The notes under the pieces: generated by a model
Databases searched by the model: none
Told to the model about the DNA's origin: nothing
Seen by the model: the letters and a program-made list of their open reading frames with translations, nothing else
Position numbers and translations under genes: made by a program
From: Gammaproteobacteria bacterium
GTDB lineage: Bacteria > Pseudomonadota > Gammaproteobacteria > DSM-16500
Assembly: GCA_013287235.1 (NCBI GenBank)
Contig: JABDEF010000019.1
Location: 1 to 20,855, forward strand
Length of the DNA: 20,855 bases
Direction: 5' to 3'
In this document: one piece after another, positions 8,620 to 17,337 of the stretch
Layout: each line of letters opens with the position of its first letter
How positions within the stretch are numbered: position 1 is the first letter of the stretch

Positions 8620-9213
8620 TTATTTTATGACTTCGGTTTTTGCATTTAAACGTAAATTTTCATCTGATAATATCGTATCCACATTAATAATTGCGGTCGT
8701 CCCCTGATGTATGCCTAAAAAAAATTCAGTCGAGATGCCTTGTGATAAAATGGGTGGATCTAACAATGAGGGATGATAAGCATCACTCTCTTCAATATCA
8801 TCGACGAGCATTCCTACAATCTTTTTAGCACTACTCACAATAATGATATATTGATTTTGATTTTTTTCCTCTTCAAGGGGGGGTATTTGAAAAATCTTTT
8901 TTAAATCTATAATGGTAATTAATGAACCGCGACGATTGATGACACCAGCAATAAAAAATGGTGCATGCGGTACAGGCGTTAAAAGTGTATTGTTCATGAC
9001 TTCTTCTGTCTTTTCATAATGAATACCATATAATTGTTTTTTTCCTAATCTAAACCGAATATACTGCGTCAGCGTTTCACTTTTTGTTTGATGTTTTTCA
9101 CCGTTAGCCAATAGATGCGCACGTTTTAACAAAATACGTTTTGCATTTTCATCCTGCGGCATTAAATCAGCAGCGGATTTTTGTAAAAATTTCTGTTTTA
9201 CTTTTATAGCCAT
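8620..9213 (-). CDS. CheW-family coupling protein with N-terminal extension (WspD-like)
   Basis: The 197-aa product has a CheW SH3-like domain from about residue 48 ([22 protein letters not shown]), including [22 protein letters not shown] and a MLVDDIEE segment. These are normal CheW landmarks. The first 45 residues form an extension with [12 protein letters not shown], a pattern like the RAxxLA helices found ahead of CheW domains in Wsp-type couplers. It should link the receptor to the CheA-REC kinase. It sits between cheR (3-bp gap) and the MCP gene (13-bp gap), with an AAGGA site before its ATG. Assigning it as the WspD counterpart rests on the gene order (CheR-TPR immediately upstream), which is an inference. 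Confidence 0.9.
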   Translation of the reverse strand: MAIKVKQKFLQKSAADLMPQDENAKRILLKRAHLLANGEKHQTKSETLTQYIRFRLGKKQLYGIHYEKTEEVMNNTLLTPVPHAPFFIAGVINRRGSLITIIDLKKIFQIPPLEEEKNQNQYIIIVSSAKKIVGMLVDDIEESDAYHPSLLDPPILSQGISTEFFLGIHQGTTAIINVDTILSDENLRLNAKTEVIK

Positions 9214-9216
9214 ACG

Positions 9217-10713
9217 CTATCCTTTTTGTGTGGTATGTAACTCTAATTCGCGCTGCAAAATCTCTGTGAGCCTACCATAATTTAATCCTTGAAAACCGGA
9301 AACGGGTTCTCCGGGATCCCTCCCCTTTGCGATCTGGACGGCATTGTGTAAGCTTTTGATCCCTGAGTCATGCTTTTTAGCGCGCAATAGTAACAAACCT
9401 AATTGAAAGTGTGCCTCCACAAATTTATTATTAAGAAAAATAACTTTTCTTAATTCTTTTTCAGCCGCATATATTTTATTTATTTCTATCAGAGCCATTG
9501 CTAAAATAAAATGTGTCTCAATATTCGTTGAGTCTATTTTTATGCTCATTTCACAAAGCTTAATTGCTTCATCCAGATTTCCCAAGTTAGCTAATATGGT
9601 TGCTTTCGAATTTAATACAAACACACGGTTTTGTTTATGCGAATTTTCGTAAAGGTCAATGGCTTTTAATGCTTCTTGGAAGCAGCCATTCTTGATATAA
9701 GAAGTTATTATCTCGTCAGTTATCTCGGGCGCTAACTTTGCACTGACGGGTAGAGGTGTCTTTTCTTTGACTTTATTTTTAATTTCTTTAGTGGTTGCAA
9801 TGGTTGGATTGATGATATGATTTTTTTCTTGATGAATAGTAGTTTTTTCTATGGTTTTATGCATAAAGAGAGAACTATCAATAAAAGATAAATTTGCCTC
9901 TTTGATGTAGATTGGGTCTGAAGAACCCAGTAACAAATAGCCACCCTCGATAAGACACGCGCTAAATCTTTTCATGATATGTTGAATATTTTCTTCGTTA
10001 AAATATATCAGGACATTTCGACAAATAATTAAATCTTGCGCATTCGTGCCATTAAATATGGATGGATAGGTATTGTCATTTAAATTAAGATAGTCAAAGT
10101 CAACAAGAGGAAGTATTTTTTCTAAAATAGCATATCGATGGTTGTTATCTTTTTGAAAATAATTTTTTTTATAATAGTCACTGATGGAGCGCATTGACCA
10201 TTCATTATAAGATCCTTTCGAAGCATTTTTTAATGCAATAGTATTAATATCTGTACCGAGTAGCTGAAGTTTCCATTTTTTTATATCAGGAAGTAGCTCC
10301 GTCAAGATAATCGCTATCGTGTATATTTCTTCACCTGTTGCACACCCTGCGCTCCAAATTCTTAAACTCAAATTATTTTCATTTCTTTTCTTTTTAATAA
10401 TAGTGGGTAAAATTCTTTCTTGTAGCAATTTCATTTGATGTTTATCACGAAAGAAGTATGTTTCACCCACAGTTATTCTTGACATTAAATCTTCAAGGAT
10501 GAGGCAGCCGTCTTTACTTTCAGACAATAGGTTTATGTAACATTCAGGTTCACAGAAAAATTTTTGACAAGCATCTATAATGATTTTATTTAATTCTTTT
10601 ATTTGAGATCCATGAATTTTTATTCCAAAACGATGTCTAATTAATTTTATTAACTCTTCTTGATAATTTTTCATATCAATTATCGATTCTGTTTTTGTTG
10701 GTAATGAATTCAT
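9217..10713 (-). CDS. CheR methyltransferase with TPR domain (WspC-like)
   Basis: This 498-aa protein methylates receptor glutamates using S-adenosylmethionine. The N-terminal CheR helical domain contains TVGETYFFRD (residues 81-90). The methyltransferase core carries the SAM motif RIWSAGCATGEEIYTIAI (118-135), LGTDINTIAL and DLIICRNVLIYF. After a lysine-rich linker the C-terminal 170 or so residues form tetratricopeptide-like helical pairs (for example AKATILANLGNLDEAIKLCEM, quoted from NLGNLDEAIKLCEM, and FVEAHFQLGLLLLRAKKHD). CheR plus C-terminal TPRs is the hallmark of WspC and related systems, where the TPRs mediate protein contacts instead of a receptor-tail tether. A strong AGGAAG site precedes the ATG, and the upstream cheW stop lies 1 bp away. 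Confidence 0.94.
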   Translation of the reverse strand: MNSLPTKTESIIDMKNYQEELIKLIRHRFGIKIHGSQIKELNKIIIDACQKFFCEPECYINLLSESKDGCLILEDLMSRITVGETYFFRDKHQMKLLQERILPTIIKKKRNENNLSLRIWSAGCATGEEIYTIAIILTELLPDIKKWKLQLLGTDINTIALKNASKGSYNEWSMRSISDYYKKNYFQKDNNHRYAILEKILPLVDFDYLNLNDNTYPSIFNGTNAQDLIICRNVLIYFNEENIQHIMKRFSACLIEGGYLLLGSSDPIYIKEANLSFIDSSLFMHKTIEKTTIHQEKNHIINPTIATTKEIKNKVKEKTPLPVSAKLAPEITDEIITSYIKNGCFQEALKAIDLYENSHKQNRVFVLNSKATILANLGNLDEAIKLCEMSIKIDSTNIETHFILAMALIEINKIYAAEKELRKVIFLNNKFVEAHFQLGLLLLRAKKHDSGIKSLHNAVQIAKGRDPGEPVSGFQGLNYGRLTEILQRELELHTTQKG

Positions 10714-10714
10714 T

Positions 10715-11206
10715 TTAACTTCCTATCAATGGAGTTAATTTGAGTTTATTTGAGTTTTTTTCAGATCTTAAGTTTATTTTTAATACGGCATCCATGTTTA
10801 ACATTAAAATTAAATCATCATTTGAGCGGATCACACCTAAAATCGATGATTTGTCTCCCTGAAAATCCTCATGCATTTGTAATTGATCTTGTTTAACTTG
10901 TGCAAGACCTATAATTTCATCAACAATCACACCTGTCTGATGAGATTGATGATCACATAATATAATGGGCGTATCTAATGAATAGAAATGTTTACGTTCT
11001 AAACTGAGTCGCAATGCTAAATCAATGACGGGGATACTTTTACCAGAAAAATTCATCACACCGACTAAATAATTTGGACTATAAGGTATTTTTTCGATAA
11101 AAGTTAAGGGAAATATTTTTTCAACAACACTTAAATGAATGCATAAATGGATACCTTGCAATATGAAGTGTAAAATATTTATATTTTTTTCCACATCCTT
11201 ATTCAT
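10715..11206 (-). CDS. CheW-family coupling protein (WspB-like)
   Basis: The frame can open at a TTG at 11212, but the ATG at 11206 has an AAGGGGA site about 6 nt upstream and is the better start, giving 163 aa. The product is a single CheW domain: LHFILQGIHLCIHLSVVEKIF, PNYLVGVMNFSGKSIPVIDL (the usual GVxNxxGxxxPVIDL block) and GVIVDEIIGLAQV. A short charged tail follows the domain. It should bridge the receptor and CheA. The operon thus encodes two different couplers on either side of CheR, as in wspB-wspC-wspD. Which coupler binds which partner cannot be read from the sequence. Confidence 0.9.
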   Translation of the reverse strand: MNKDVEKNINILHFILQGIHLCIHLSVVEKIFPLTFIEKIPYSPNYLVGVMNFSGKSIPVIDLALRLSLERKHFYSLDTPIILCDHQSHQTGVIVDEIIGLAQVKQDQLQMHEDFQGDKSSILGVIRSNDDLILMLNMDAVLKINLRSEKNSNKLKLTPLIGS

Positions 11207-11238
11207 ATGCAATCCCCTTTACCTCACATCCATAAATT

Positions 11239-12969
11239 TTATGATAGTTCGTTGACAACCTCTTCCTTTTTTAAAAGCGCTGTTATTTCTTCATTATTTA
11301 AGATATTACTTAATAGATATCCTTGTCCTTGTGGGCATCCTAGTTGAATTAATAGTTTTAATTGATCTTCCGTTTCTATCCCTTCGGCAATAGCGTCAAT
11401 CTGTAAGTTTTTGCAAAATGAAATAATGGATTTCACAATCATTTTGCTATTAGAATCAAGAAGCGCATCATTGATAAATACTTTATCGATTTTAACACCA
11501 TTAATAGGTAATTTTTTTAAATGGGTGATAGAAGAAAATCCTGTGCCAAAATCATCAAGTACAATACCTATACCTATTTCATGTATTTTGTTGATAATTT
11601 CTTGAGATAATTCACAATAGGTTAAAACAGATGTTTCAGTTATTTCAAATTCAATGCAAGAAGCAGGTATATGCGTTTCTTCAAGAATTTTTAAAATATT
11701 TATAGGAAACTCTTTTTTTAATAATTCTCGGGGTGAGATATTGATGGATATTTTAAAATGGGTGAGCCCCGCACTCAACCATTTGGAAGCTTCCCGACAA
11801 ACTTGTTCGATAACATTTTTTTCAATTTCATCAATCAGTCCCAACTCTTCTGCCATGGGAACAAAAACAGCGGCGGGAATGATTCCCAATTTAGGATGCA
11901 ACCAATGCACTAACGCTTCAATACGTTGAATTTTTTTTGTATTTAGGTCGAAAACAGGTTGATATTTTATAAATAATTCGTTTTTTTTCACCGCATGTTT
12001 TAAGCTATTTTTTAAATCGACTTGTTCGTGATGTTTTGCATGGAGTTCTTTTGTGTAAAATTGATAATTATTACGTCCTACCTCTTTAGCGTGATACATG
12101 GCAATATCTGCATTCATTAACAAAGATTCTGATTCTGTAATTGTTTCATCGGATTTAGGAAGATAATAAGCAATGCCAATACTTGCACCAACAGTCACCT
12201 GATCATTTTCCAACTTATAAGGTTGATCTATAATATAAATCATCTTTTGAGCAATCTCGTTTACCATTTTCATGTTTTGCAGATCTTCAAGAATAATGGC
12301 AAATTCATCACCGCCGAGACGTGCAATATAATCTTTTGACTTAAGGCAAGACTTCAAACGATCGGCAACTTGTTGTAATAATAGATCTCCCATCTGATGA
12401 CCTAAAGTATCATTGATTGTTTTAAAATTATCGAGATCTAAAAATAATAACGCGATCGCTTTATTGTTGTTTCTCGCTTCTGTTGTTTTTATCCGCAGGG
12501 TATTTTCAAATTTTAAACGATTATTAAGGCCTGTGAGTGGATCAGTGGATGAGAGTATTTTTAATTGTTGGGTGGTTTTATACAGTTTTTTACGCATATC
12601 AGAAATGCGTTGCATGGCTTTTATTTTTGAAGCGAGGGTCAGCTCACTAAAAGGTTTTGTTAAGTAATCATCACCACCCGCATCAATACCTTTTGCAATA
12701 TTTTCATCATCTACGGCTCCGCTCAAAAAAATAACTGGAATCCAGTCTTCATTTTCCTTATCAATGCTACGTATCCGTTTTGCGCATTCAAACCCATCCA
12801 TCCCTTCCATAATCACATCCAAAATAATCAAATCAGGATTTTGGGTTTTATATGCTTCAATGGCTTTGAATCCATCGTTGACGGGAATAACGATATGTCC
12901 CATTTTTTTTAAGGATTCAGTAATGAGCGCAAGCGTTGTTCGTGAATCGTCTGCAACGAGAATTTTCAT
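11239..12969 (-). CDS. response regulator with GGDEF and EAL domains (c-di-GMP output)
   Basis: The 576-aa protein is the probable output of the sensory operon. The receiver (1-125) has D8-D9, phosphoacceptor D51 (IILDVIMEGMDG) and K105. The diguanylate cyclase domain (about 140-305) has an intact GGDEF at 219-223 in RLGGDEFAI; the inhibitory-site position reads KSKD rather than RxxD. The phosphodiesterase domain (about 318-570) keeps EAL (351-353), N410 (SINIS), E442 and E445 (EITET), D472-D473 (LDDFGTG), K493 and E529 (AEGIETEDQL). Both enzymatic halves therefore look competent for making and breaking c-di-GMP. It is the first gene of the operon and takes the place of WspR, which has REC-GGDEF only. 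Phosphorylation by the CheA-REC kinase presumably sets the balance of activities; that is an inference from position. Confidence 0.95.
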   Translation of the reverse strand: MKILVADDSRTTLALITESLKKMGHIVIPVNDGFKAIEAYKTQNPDLIILDVIMEGMDGFECAKRIRSIDKENEDWIPVIFLSGAVDDENIAKGIDAGGDDYLTKPFSELTLASKIKAMQRISDMRKKLYKTTQQLKILSSTDPLTGLNNRLKFENTLRIKTTEARNNNKAIALLFLDLDNFKTINDTLGHQMGDLLLQQVADRLKSCLKSKDYIARLGGDEFAIILEDLQNMKMVNEIAQKMIYIIDQPYKLENDQVTVGASIGIAYYLPKSDETITESESLLMNADIAMYHAKEVGRNNYQFYTKELHAKHHEQVDLKNSLKHAVKKNELFIKYQPVFDLNTKKIQRIEALVHWLHPKLGIIPAAVFVPMAEELGLIDEIEKNVIEQVCREASKWLSAGLTHFKISINISPRELLKKEFPINILKILEETHIPASCIEFEITETSVLTYCELSQEIINKIHEIGIGIVLDDFGTGFSSITHLKKLPINGVKIDKVFINDALLDSNSKMIVKSIISFCKNLQIDAIAEGIETEDQLKLLIQLGCPQGQGYLLSNILNNEEITALLKKEEVVNELS

Positions 12970-13004
12970 TTTTTTGGATCCCCGTTTTAGATAGAAATAG
13001 ACTG

Positions 13005-13033
13005 ATAATTATATTATAAATTAAAACAGTCAA
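13005..13033 (-). promoter_or_regulatory. candidate sigma-70 promoter of the sensory operon
   Basis: On the minus strand TTGACT (complement of 13028-13033) is followed after 16 nt by TAATTA (13006-13011) in a very AT-rich stretch that also contains TATAAT. It lies about 40-65 bp ahead of the first gene of the operon. The match is good but AT-rich DNA gives chance hits. Confidence 0.4.
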
Positions 13034-13097
13034 AAATAAGTGATAAATAAATGACGAAATATATGATATTGACCAAAGTAAGAGCATATTCTCGTCG

Positions 13098-13137
13098 TCC
13101 CGCGGGATGAAGCAATCCAGAAAAGCTTTCTGGATTG
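13098..13137. repeat. dispersed hairpin repeat (CCCGCGGG...CAATCCAGAAA type)
   Basis: A TCCCGCGGGA palindrome (13098-13107) is followed by GAAG and a perfect 11-bp inverted repeat CAATCCAGAAA / TTTCTGGATTG (13113-13123 and 13127-13137) with a 3-nt loop. It resembles REP-like elements scattered in gammaproteobacterial intergenic DNA. It sits between two divergent operons, so it may also affect transcription or DNA structure there. Confidence 0.6.
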
Positions 13138-13171
13138 ACGAAGTGATTTCTTTGCATCCGGAAAAACTTAT

Positions 13172-13201
13172 TTGACGGAGTACTAGCTCTAGTATTATGT
13201 A
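13172..13201 (+). promoter_or_regulatory. candidate kdp promoter with internal palindrome
   Basis: TTGACG (13172-13177) is followed by TATTAT (13193-13198, 15-nt spacer) or TATGTA (13196-13201, 18-nt spacer). The spacer holds the perfect palindrome TACTAGCTCTAGTA (13181-13194), a good position for a repressor or regulator site. The first gene of the operon starts about 45 bp downstream. Confidence 0.4.
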
Positions 13202-13243
13202 TTTACTTATGATTGAATATCTCTCTAAATAGGAAAACATCTC

Positions 13244-13339
13244 ATGAATCTCTATCTTTGGCTACCGGCTATGTTTTTGCTTGGGATTTTCGCCATGTTA
13301 CTTTGTATTTTATTTGTGGAAGCGTGTGACAAAATCTAA
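13244..13339 (+). CDS. 31-aa membrane microprotein preceding kdpF
   Basis: An ATG with an AGGAAAA site 8-9 nt upstream opens a 31-codon frame. It is almost entirely one hydrophobic segment (LWLPAMFLLGIFAMLLCILF) ending VEACDKI. Its stop is 9 bp before the likely kdpF start, so it is probably the first gene of the kdp operon. I recall similar tiny proteins with a single membrane segment and a Cys-Asp-Arg/Lys end near other kdp operons, but cannot verify a family. It may be an accessory or assembly subunit of the pump, or a leader whose translation matters. The ribosome binding site, the membrane character and the tight spacing argue against chance. Confidence 0.6.
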   Translation: MNLYLWLPAMFLLGIFAMLLCILFVEACDKI

Positions 13340-13348
13340 GGAATGCAC

Positions 13349-13429
13349 ATGATCTATTTAACGGATGTGCTGGTTATTTTAACTTTTATTTATTTAGTTG
13401 TGACCTTGGTTCGCCCGGAATGGTTTTAA
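13349..13429 (+). CDS. kdpF: KdpF, small stabilising subunit of the potassium pump
   Basis: A 26-codon frame from ATG 13349 encodes a single membrane helix ending VTLVRPEWF. This is the typical KdpF pattern (one hydrophobic helix, then RPExF). An upstream in-frame ATG at 13343 abuts the AAGGA site with no spacing, so 13349, six bases downstream of that site, is the better start. KdpF binds KdpA in the membrane and stabilises the KdpFABC complex. It lies directly ahead of kdpA with an AAGGAG site in between. Recognition rests on the C-terminal motif and on context. Confidence 0.8.
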   Translation: MIYLTDVLVILTFIYLVVTLVRPEWF

Positions 13430-13442
13430 AAAGGAGTTTTAA

Positions 13443-15215
13443 GTGTTTGTTCAAATTTGGAGTTTACCCTTAGCTCTTTTTTTGGCGGCGATTTTCATTT
13501 CTATTCCACTCAGTCGTTATTTGGCATGGATAATGGATGGGCAATATAAACCATTATCTCTTTTTGCCTGGTTTGAAAGGCGATTAGATAGCGGCCCGCA
13601 GAGTTGGAAGGAATATCTTTTTTCACTTTTAATTTTTAATACGCTGCTTTTTGTGTTTAGTTATGTCGTATTAGCGCTACAACCATGGTTACCGCTCAAT
13701 CCCGATGGGAAAACATTGCTTGCGCCAAGCGCCATTTTTAATAGCGTTGCCTCTTTTATGACAAATACGGATTTACAACATTATGCCGGTGATCAACATT
13801 TGTCGAACTTTAGTCAAATCTTTTTTGGAATCACCAATCTTTTTATTTCAGCAGCGATCGGTTTATGTGCGTTGACAGCGATTATTCGTGCGCTTAGAAG
13901 TGATGCACATGTTGGGAATTTTTTTGTTGATCTATGGCGTGTGATAATTTATTTATTTGTGCCTATTGCATTTATATTTGCAATTATTTTTATGCAGCAG
14001 GGAACTCCCATGACTTTTAAAAGTGTGTATCCAGTCATGACACTCGAGCAAACGAAGCAAGAGATTGTTCTCGGCCCTGTTGCCGCTTTTGAAGCGATGA
14101 AAATGTTGGGTACGAATGGTGGTGGATTTTATGGGATGAACTCAGCGCATCCTTTTGAAAATCCGACTGCATTATCCAATTTTTTTAATACCCTTGCGAT
14201 GATGATTTTTCCTTTTGCACTCGTACTCATGTATGGGCGCATGCTTCGTCAAATACGGCATAGTACGGTGATTTATATCGTGATGCTGATTTTCATGGCG
14301 GGGACAGTGATTTGGACAATTCATTATGACACAGAAAAACCTAATCCAGGATTAACAGCGCATGCGGAAAAAACCTATTCCATTCCAAATCTAAAAGCAC
14401 CTGTGATTGTTCCCGCGGTTTCAGCTTTACCTCTGGATCAACATTTAGGAAATTTAGAAGGAAAAGAGATGCGGTTTGGAACATCTGCGGGTGCCACGTT
14501 TGCTGCGTTAACGACGGATGTGACTTGTGGTGCTGTTAATGCAGAGGGAGACAGTTTAAATCCCTTGGCTGCTTTATCGCCCATGGTGGGGATGTGGTTA
14601 AATTGTATTTTTGGCGGGAAAGGCGTTGGTATGATTAATATGCTGATGTTTGTCATCATGGGGATTTTTTTGGCAGGGATGATGGTGGGAAGGACACCCG
14701 AATATTTAGGTAAAAAAATTGGTGTGCGCGAAGTGAAATTGGCAATCATTGGTTTACTCATTCATCCTTTCATGATTTTACTGCCCGCTGGGCTTTTTGC
14801 GGCCACGGTTTGGGGAATGCATGCGATTAGTAATCCAGCCGCCCATGGCTTTTCACAAAGCCTTTATCAATTTTCATCGGCATCTGCGAATAATGGATCT
14901 GCGTTTGATGGGTTACAAGTGACGTATGGGTTTTGGAATAATCCCAATCCTGCCCCTGAAGCCGTTTACTGGGATATTGCGACGGGATTGGTCATGATTT
15001 TAAGTCGTTTTATGCCAATGATTGCGATGGTCGCGATGGCTGCTTTTCTCGGTCAAAAGAAATCTAGCCCCTTCGGCATGGGGACATTACGCGTCGATAC
15101 CATCACATTTGGTGTGCTTTTGTTGGGAACCATTATCATTGTCGGCGCATTGTTATTTTTGCCCGTTGCAGTGTTAGGGCCTCTCGCGGAACATTTAGGG
15201 CCGATGCCGTTTTAA
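13443..15215 (+). CDS. kdpA: KdpA, potassium-selective channel-like subunit
   Basis: KdpA is the superfamily-of-K-transporters-like subunit that binds and channels potassium within the Kdp P-type ATPase. The 590-aa product is slightly longer than E. coli KdpA (557 aa). It begins at a GTG preceded by AAGGAG at good spacing. The four pore-loop regions are visible: TNTDLQHYAGDQHLS, GTNGGGFYGMNSAHPFENPT, TCGAVNAEGDSLNPLAAL and SANNGSAFDGL, each keeping the central glycine. About ten hydrophobic segments are spread along the protein. The first loop differs a little from the E. coli form (TNTDLQ against TNTNWQ). The gene sits between kdpF and kdpB, 12 bp from the latter. Confidence 0.97.
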   Translation: MFVQIWSLPLALFLAAIFISIPLSRYLAWIMDGQYKPLSLFAWFERRLDSGPQSWKEYLFSLLIFNTLLFVFSYVVLALQPWLPLNPDGKTLLAPSAIFNSVASFMTNTDLQHYAGDQHLSNFSQIFFGITNLFISAAIGLCALTAIIRALRSDAHVGNFFVDLWRVIIYLFVPIAFIFAIIFMQQGTPMTFKSVYPVMTLEQTKQEIVLGPVAAFEAMKMLGTNGGGFYGMNSAHPFENPTALSNFFNTLAMMIFPFALVLMYGRMLRQIRHSTVIYIVMLIFMAGTVIWTIHYDTEKPNPGLTAHAEKTYSIPNLKAPVIVPAVSALPLDQHLGNLEGKEMRFGTSAGATFAALTTDVTCGAVNAEGDSLNPLAALSPMVGMWLNCIFGGKGVGMINMLMFVIMGIFLAGMMVGRTPEYLGKKIGVREVKLAIIGLLIHPFMILLPAGLFAATVWGMHAISNPAAHGFSQSLYQFSSASANNGSAFDGLQVTYGFWNNPNPAPEAVYWDIATGLVMILSRFMPMIAMVAMAAFLGQKKSSPFGMGTLRVDTITFGVLLLGTIIIVGALLFLPVAVLGPLAEHLGPMPF

Positions 15216-15227
15216 GGAATCATATAC

Positions 15228-17336
15228 ATGACTCAGCAAGCTTCTGTGCGCCGATTAAAACGCCGTGATTTATTTGAAAAAGAAACCACGCTTCCTGCAT
15301 TAAAGCGCGCATTTGTGATGCTTCGTCCCGATATGCAATGGAAAAATCCCGTTATGTTTGTTGTAGAAATCGGGACAATACTTATTTTTCTTTATATTTT
15401 GAGAATGCTCGCAGGTGTTAAAATCACAGAAGTGTCTTTAACATATTTTATTGCCTTAGATATCTGGCTTTTCTTAACGGTGTTATTTGCCAATTTTGCA
15501 ACGGCGCTTGCAGAAGAACGCGGAAAAGCACAAGCAAATTCGTTAAGACGCACGCGTCAAGATACAAAAGCGTACCGTTTAAAAGGAAAAAAAATAGAAG
15601 AAGTCTCGTCTGCTGTGTTACAACGTGGGTGTAAGGTTGTTGTATCTGCAGGACAGATGATCCCAGGGGATGGAGAAATCATTGAAGGGGTGGCTTATAT
15701 CGATGAATCTGCGATTACTGGCGAATCTGCACCCGTGATTCGCGAAGCGGGTGGTGATCGTTCAGGGGTGACCGGTGGCACGATAGTGTTATCTGATCGC
15801 ATTATTATTCAAATCACAGGAAGTAAAGGAGACTCTTTTCTTGATCGCATGATTGCATTAGTGGAAGGTGCCATCCGAAACCGAAGTCCCAATGAAATTG
15901 CTGTGTCATTAGTTTTATCGGCATTTACCCTGATTTTTTTAATGGTTGTCGTGCCACTTTGGCCTATTTCTTTTTATGTCGAACAATATATGACGAGTTA
16001 TTTGGGATTAACCACACCTTTACAAAGTTTAGGGACGGATGTACCCACCTTAATTGCATTATTGGTTTGCTTGATTCCAACGACGATCGGCGCACTCCTT
16101 GCGGCAATTGGTATTGCTGGCATGGATCGTGCGCTGCAAGCGAATATTCTTGCGCGGGGTGGGAAAGCGGTTGAGCTGGCCGGTGATGTGGATGTCGTTC
16201 TTTTAGATAAAACGGGCACCATTACCATAGGCAATCGGAGTGCTTCTGATTTTTTACCTGTGGGCTCTGTCACAAAAGAAGAAGTGGGTATGGCTGCTGC
16301 GATGGCATCTTTTTCAGATAGTACGCCAGAAGGAAAAAGTATTTTAAAACTTTTTGAAAGGAATGAACGGAAAAAAATCCGCATTCCAGAAAAATCGACA
16401 TTTATTCCGTTTTCTGCGCATACACGTATGAGCGGTATTGATTTACCCGATGGAAAACATATTCGAAAAGGTGCACCGGATGCGATTATTCAATTTGTCA
16501 AAAATCAAAATGGTGATATTCCCGATGATTTAAATGCCATGGTTGATCGTGTTGCGATAAAAGGATCGACACCTTTGGTGGTCGCCGAGGAAACAAAAAT
16601 TCTTGGCGTGATTGTGTTGGAAGATATTTTAAAACCATTGATTCATGAACGATTTGCACGTCTTCGCAACATGGGATTACGCACCATTATGATTACAGGC
16701 GATAATCCGAGAACGGCGGCAGCAATTGCAGCGGAGGCGGGTGTCGATGATTATTTGGCAGAGGCAACGCCTGCACATAAACTGGAGTACATTCGAAAGC
16801 AACAAGCAGAAGGAAAATTGGTCGCTATGATGGGTGATGGCACGAATGATGCGCCAGCCTTAGCGCAAGCAGATGTGGCAGTTGCGATGAATGCGGGAAC
16901 GGAAGCGGCAAAAGAAGCTGCGAATATGGTGGATCTAGATAGCGATCCCACAAAGCTCATTGAAGTGGTCGAAATCGGAAAACAATTATTGATGACGCGC
17001 GGTGCGCTCACAACTTTTTCGATTGCAAATGATGTTGCAAAATATTTTGCGATTATTCCAGCATTATTCGCAAGTACGCTACCATGGCTTCGAGTGATTG
17101 ATATCATGCATTTGCATTCGCCCACTTCTGCGATTTTATCGGCGGTGATTTTTAATGCGTTAATTATTCCGGTATTGATTCCTGTTGCACTCATGGGATT
17201 AAAGTATCGTCCACTAGGCGCGGATGCGCTTTTACGCAGAAATTTACTGATTTGGGGGTTGGGTGGTGTCATTGTGCCTTTTATTGGGATTAAATTGATT
17301 GATCTTATTATGGTAAGTTTGGAATGGGTGAGTTAA
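15228..17336 (+). CDS. kdpB: KdpB, catalytic P-type ATPase subunit
   Basis: KdpB hydrolyses ATP to drive high-affinity potassium uptake. The 702-aa product has the actuator TGES motif (164-167; its serine is the regulatory phosphorylation site in E. coli), the membrane motif CLIPTTIG (281-288), and the phosphorylation motif DKTGT with D327. Further on are the KGAPDA nucleotide-binding segment, [10 protein letters not shown] and the hinge [22 protein letters not shown], quoted here as [20 protein letters not shown]. All catalytic residues appear intact. An AAGGA site precedes the ATG. The 49-bp gap to kdpC contains a dispersed hairpin repeat, unusual inside an operon of normally overlapping genes. 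Confidence 0.97.
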   Translation: MTQQASVRRLKRRDLFEKETTLPALKRAFVMLRPDMQWKNPVMFVVEIGTILIFLYILRMLAGVKITEVSLTYFIALDIWLFLTVLFANFATALAEERGKAQANSLRRTRQDTKAYRLKGKKIEEVSSAVLQRGCKVVVSAGQMIPGDGEIIEGVAYIDESAITGESAPVIREAGGDRSGVTGGTIVLSDRIIIQITGSKGDSFLDRMIALVEGAIRNRSPNEIAVSLVLSAFTLIFLMVVVPLWPISFYVEQYMTSYLGLTTPLQSLGTDVPTLIALLVCLIPTTIGALLAAIGIAGMDRALQANILARGGKAVELAGDVDVVLLDKTGTITIGNRSASDFLPVGSVTKEEVGMAAAMASFSDSTPEGKSILKLFERNERKKIRIPEKSTFIPFSAHTRMSGIDLPDGKHIRKGAPDAIIQFVKNQNGDIPDDLNAMVDRVAIKGSTPLVVAEETKILGVIVLEDILKPLIHERFARLRNMGLRTIMITGDNPRTAAAIAAEAGVDDYLAEATPAHKLEYIRKQQAEGKLVAMMGDGTNDAPALAQADVAVAMNAGTEAAKEAANMVDLDSDPTKLIEVVEIGKQLLMTRGALTTFSIANDVAKYFAIIPALFASTLPWLRVIDIMHLHSPTSAILSAVIFNALIIPVLIPVALMGLKYRPLGADALLRRNLLIWGLGGVIVPFIGIKLIDLIMVSLEWVS

Positions 17337-17337
17337 T

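Noticed and set aside
3665..12969. Interpretation as a flagellar or type IV pilus (Pil-Chp) chemotaxis cluster
   Set aside because: There is no cheY, cheZ, cheD, flagellar or pil gene, CheA has one HPt domain rather than many, and CheR carries TPRs. These fit a Wsp-type system better.
12917..13240. 107-codon minus-strand frame across the divergent intergenic region
   Set aside because: It overlaps the start of the GGDEF-EAL gene and both candidate promoters, includes the hairpin repeat, and its residues look like translated non-coding DNA.
16751..17272. 173-codon minus-strand frame opposite kdpB
   Set aside because: kdpB is intact here with all its motifs; the antisense frame has no ribosome binding site or recognisable residues.
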